Below are positions 5,606 to 6,625 of a DNA stretch of 6,625 nt, in pieces; within the stretch, counting starts at the first letter, position 1; every line of letters begins with the position of its first letter. This DNA comes from Bacteroidota bacterium. GTDB taxonomy: Bacteria; Bacteroidota; Bacteroidia; Bacteroidales; 4484-276. Where the stretch lies: assembly GCA_013203545.1 (NCBI GenBank), contig JABMQA010000035.1, forward strand, positions 1 to 6,625, written 5' to 3'. Under the pieces are notes generated by a model that was given only the letters and a program-made list of their open reading frames with translations, was not told where the DNA came from and did no database searches. The translations under genes and the position numbers were made by a program.

Positions 5606-6237
5606 AAGCCAAACAAATGCTATTTTTTCTGATTGTTTTAATAGGTTGTAATCAGAATCAAAAAAACAATGAAAGTCTATTTTCAATTGAGACGAAAAAG
5701 CAAAAAGTTATTGTTACTAAAAAAGAGCATAATGAATTGATGAAAGAATATTGTTTTGACAACACTATTATTCCCAATGAGTTGGTTGCTTATATTAATA
5801 CAAACCATGATGATCTTAGAATCCCTGAAGTAAAAGACTATGACAAATACTATTTTCAAGGTCAAACAAAAAATAAAATTATTAAATCCTTACCTTATTT
5901 CTGTTCGGGCTTCTTTAATAATGACACTTTGATCGACTTTGCATTGGTCTTAATTAGAGATTCTATGTATCACTTTGTCTATTCATTTCATAACGAAAAT
6001 GAAAGCTTTAAAGAATATCTTCTTGACAGTTTACCCTTAGCATCAGAAAATGACACAATAAATAAATATGTAGCTTTTAATATCAGCACCGAAACAGACA
6101 GAGTGCTTGAAGCAATTGACACAACTTACAGAATAAACTCAGATGCAATTGAAGTATCTAATATTTTTGAATCTCGGACTCACTTGAAGGTTTGGGATGA
6201 AAAGAAGAATAAATATGTGGTTATGGTATTTGATTAA
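5602..6237 (+). CDS. Putative lipoprotein of unknown function
   Basis: The 211-residue product starts with a lipoprotein signal peptide: two lysines, a hydrophobic stretch (LFFLIVLIG, 7-15) and the lipobox L13-I-G-Cys16, after which the mature protein would begin with lipid-linked Cys followed by NQNQKNNES. The mature part is mostly polar and soluble, so it should sit in the periplasm or at the outer membrane. Residues 100-125 (FCSGFFNNDTLIDFALVLIRDS) faintly resemble the 'GDFNGDGkiDyavl' strand-turn of FG-GAP-like repeat proteins, but there is only one such unit. I do not recognise the family. The gene is strikingly AT-rich compared with the secreted-protein gene before it, which hints at separate acquisition. 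The ATG at 5602 is the only start that keeps the signal peptide intact. Confidence 0.7.
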   Translation: MKAKQMLFFLIVLIGCNQNQKNNESLFSIETKKQKVIVTKKEHNELMKEYCFDNTIIPNELVAYINTNHDDLRIPEVKDYDKYYFQGQTKNKIIKSLPYFCSGFFNNDTLIDFALVLIRDSMYHFVYSFHNENESFKEYLLDSLPLASENDTINKYVAFNISTETDRVLEAIDTTYRINSDAIEVSNIFESRTHLKVWDEKKNKYVVMVFD

Positions 6238-6244
6238 GAAAACT

Positions 6245-6273
6245 AATCATTGGTGTCCAGAGAAAATCATTGG
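6245..6273. repeat. Direct repeat AATCATTGG, two copies
   Basis: AATCATTGG occurs at 6245-6253 and 6265-6273, a 20-nt period, just after the lipoprotein stop, with GTGTCCAGAGAA between the copies. It may be debris of a mobile element end or of a dispersed repeat; no transposase or matching inverted end is in the window. Confidence 0.35.
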
Positions 6274-6281
6274 GAAAAAAT

Positions 6282-6309
6282 TACGCTATAGCTTTAGCTA
6301 TATTTCGTA
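6282..6309 (+). repeat. Hairpin with internal loop downstream of the lipoprotein gene
   Basis: TATAGC (6287-6292) pairs with GCTATA (6297-6302) around a TTTA loop, and outer TACG (6282-6285) pairs with CGTA (6306-6309) across an asymmetric internal loop. The stem is AT-rich and no T-run follows, so it is not a typical intrinsic terminator; it could still protect or end the lipoprotein mRNA, or be part of a dispersed element. Confidence 0.4.
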
Positions 6310-6382
6310 GATAACTGACTGATGCTGCCTTGGAATTGTTTGCAGTAATGCCTAAAAACATGAACAGATTTACAAAAAATCA

Positions 6383-6390
6383 TATCTTTA
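6383..6390 (+). promoter_or_regulatory. Probable -7 box for the antitoxin-like gene
   Basis: TATCTTTA matches seven of eight positions of TAnnTTTG and leaves 17 nt before the ATG at 6408, consistent with the short leaders of the other promoters here. No -33 element is clear. Confidence 0.4.
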
Positions 6391-6407
6391 CAGTAAATTT
6401 TTTTGAT

Positions 6408-6625
6408 ATGACCCGAGACAGAGAAACATTAATTAAAAAGACATTAACTGCACTCTCAAGATTACCGCAGGATAAGGTCAGTGAGATTTCTGATTTTGCC
6501 GATTTTGTTTTGAAAAAATATGATGAGGAGATATTACAAAAAGGCATTGAAACATTGGTAAGTGAATCAAAAATATATGAATTCCTTAAAGAAGAAGAAG
6601 ACCTATATACACTGGAAGACTTGAA
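6408..6625 (+). CDS. Small acidic antitoxin-like protein, N-terminal part (runs off right edge)
   Basis: The frame begins at the ATG at 6408 and is open for 72 codons to the window end. It encodes a charged, helical protein with LPQDKVSEISDFADFVLKKY (19-38) and EFLKEEEDLYTLEDL (58-72). This pattern, 'LP..kv.ev.dFaefllkk...' followed by 'F..eEEDLYt..DLk', belongs to a common family of roughly 75-80-residue Bacteroidota proteins that sit directly upstream of small toxin genes (MazF/PemK or RelE type) and are taken to be type II antitoxins, so only a few residues should be missing. The antitoxin role is inferred from family resemblance; the partner is not in the window. A probable -7 box precedes it. 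The alternative is an uncharacterised small protein of the DUF2281 kind. Confidence 0.6.
   Translation, partial: MTRDRETLIKKTLTALSRLPQDKVSEISDFADFVLKKYDEEILQKGIETLVSESKIYEFLKEEEDLYTLEDL

Overview
The window looks like a piece of a Bacteroidota (Bacteroidetes) chromosome, probably environmental. Three signs support this: a secreted protein ends in a type IX secretion (Por) sorting domain, exact TAnnTTTG -7 boxes lie about 20 nt ahead of two start codons, and Shine-Dalgarno sequences are largely absent. The genus cannot be read from the sequence.

Left part (1-2700, all minus strand, AT-rich). This is a defence-type cassette that starts at its own promoter. Read in transcription order it holds: (1) a full-length DndC-like sulfurtransferase of DNA phosphorothioation (1354-2685); (2) an HNH endonuclease (390-1364) that overlaps dndC by 11 nt and has an N-terminal region resembling the ScoMcrA-type DNA sulfur-binding domain; (3) a 29-codon remnant of the start of an AlbA_2/Schlafen-type protein (294-383); (4) the first 72 codons of a ParB/sulfiredoxin-like protein that runs off the left edge (216 to 1). 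No dndB lies upstream, and no dndA, dndD or dndE is visible. The set combines a sulfur-chemistry enzyme, a probable reader nuclease and a ParB-like protein. It is either a rearranged dnd island or a reduced phosphorothioate-related system, and it is the most interesting part of the window.

Middle (2813-4036). A minus-strand GNAT acetyltransferase fused to a YoaP-like thioredoxin-fold domain is visibly richer in GC and looks like a housekeeping or accessory metabolic gene. It is followed by about 440 nt of intergenic DNA with short repeated words (TCAGTGG, ACAGATTT).

Right part (4037-6625, plus strand). A large secreted protein of unknown function carries a T9SS type A sorting domain. After it come a small AT-rich lipoprotein of unknown function, a short intergenic region with a direct repeat and a hairpin, and the N-terminal 72 codons of a small acidic protein that resembles Bacteroidota antitoxins; its partner would lie beyond the right edge.

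How the genes might work together: DndC would supply or activate sulfur for a DNA (or other) modification, and the overlapping HNH protein would recognise sulfur-containing DNA and cleave. The ParB-like protein could be a second effector or a regulator. The functional link is inference from gene order and domain identity only.
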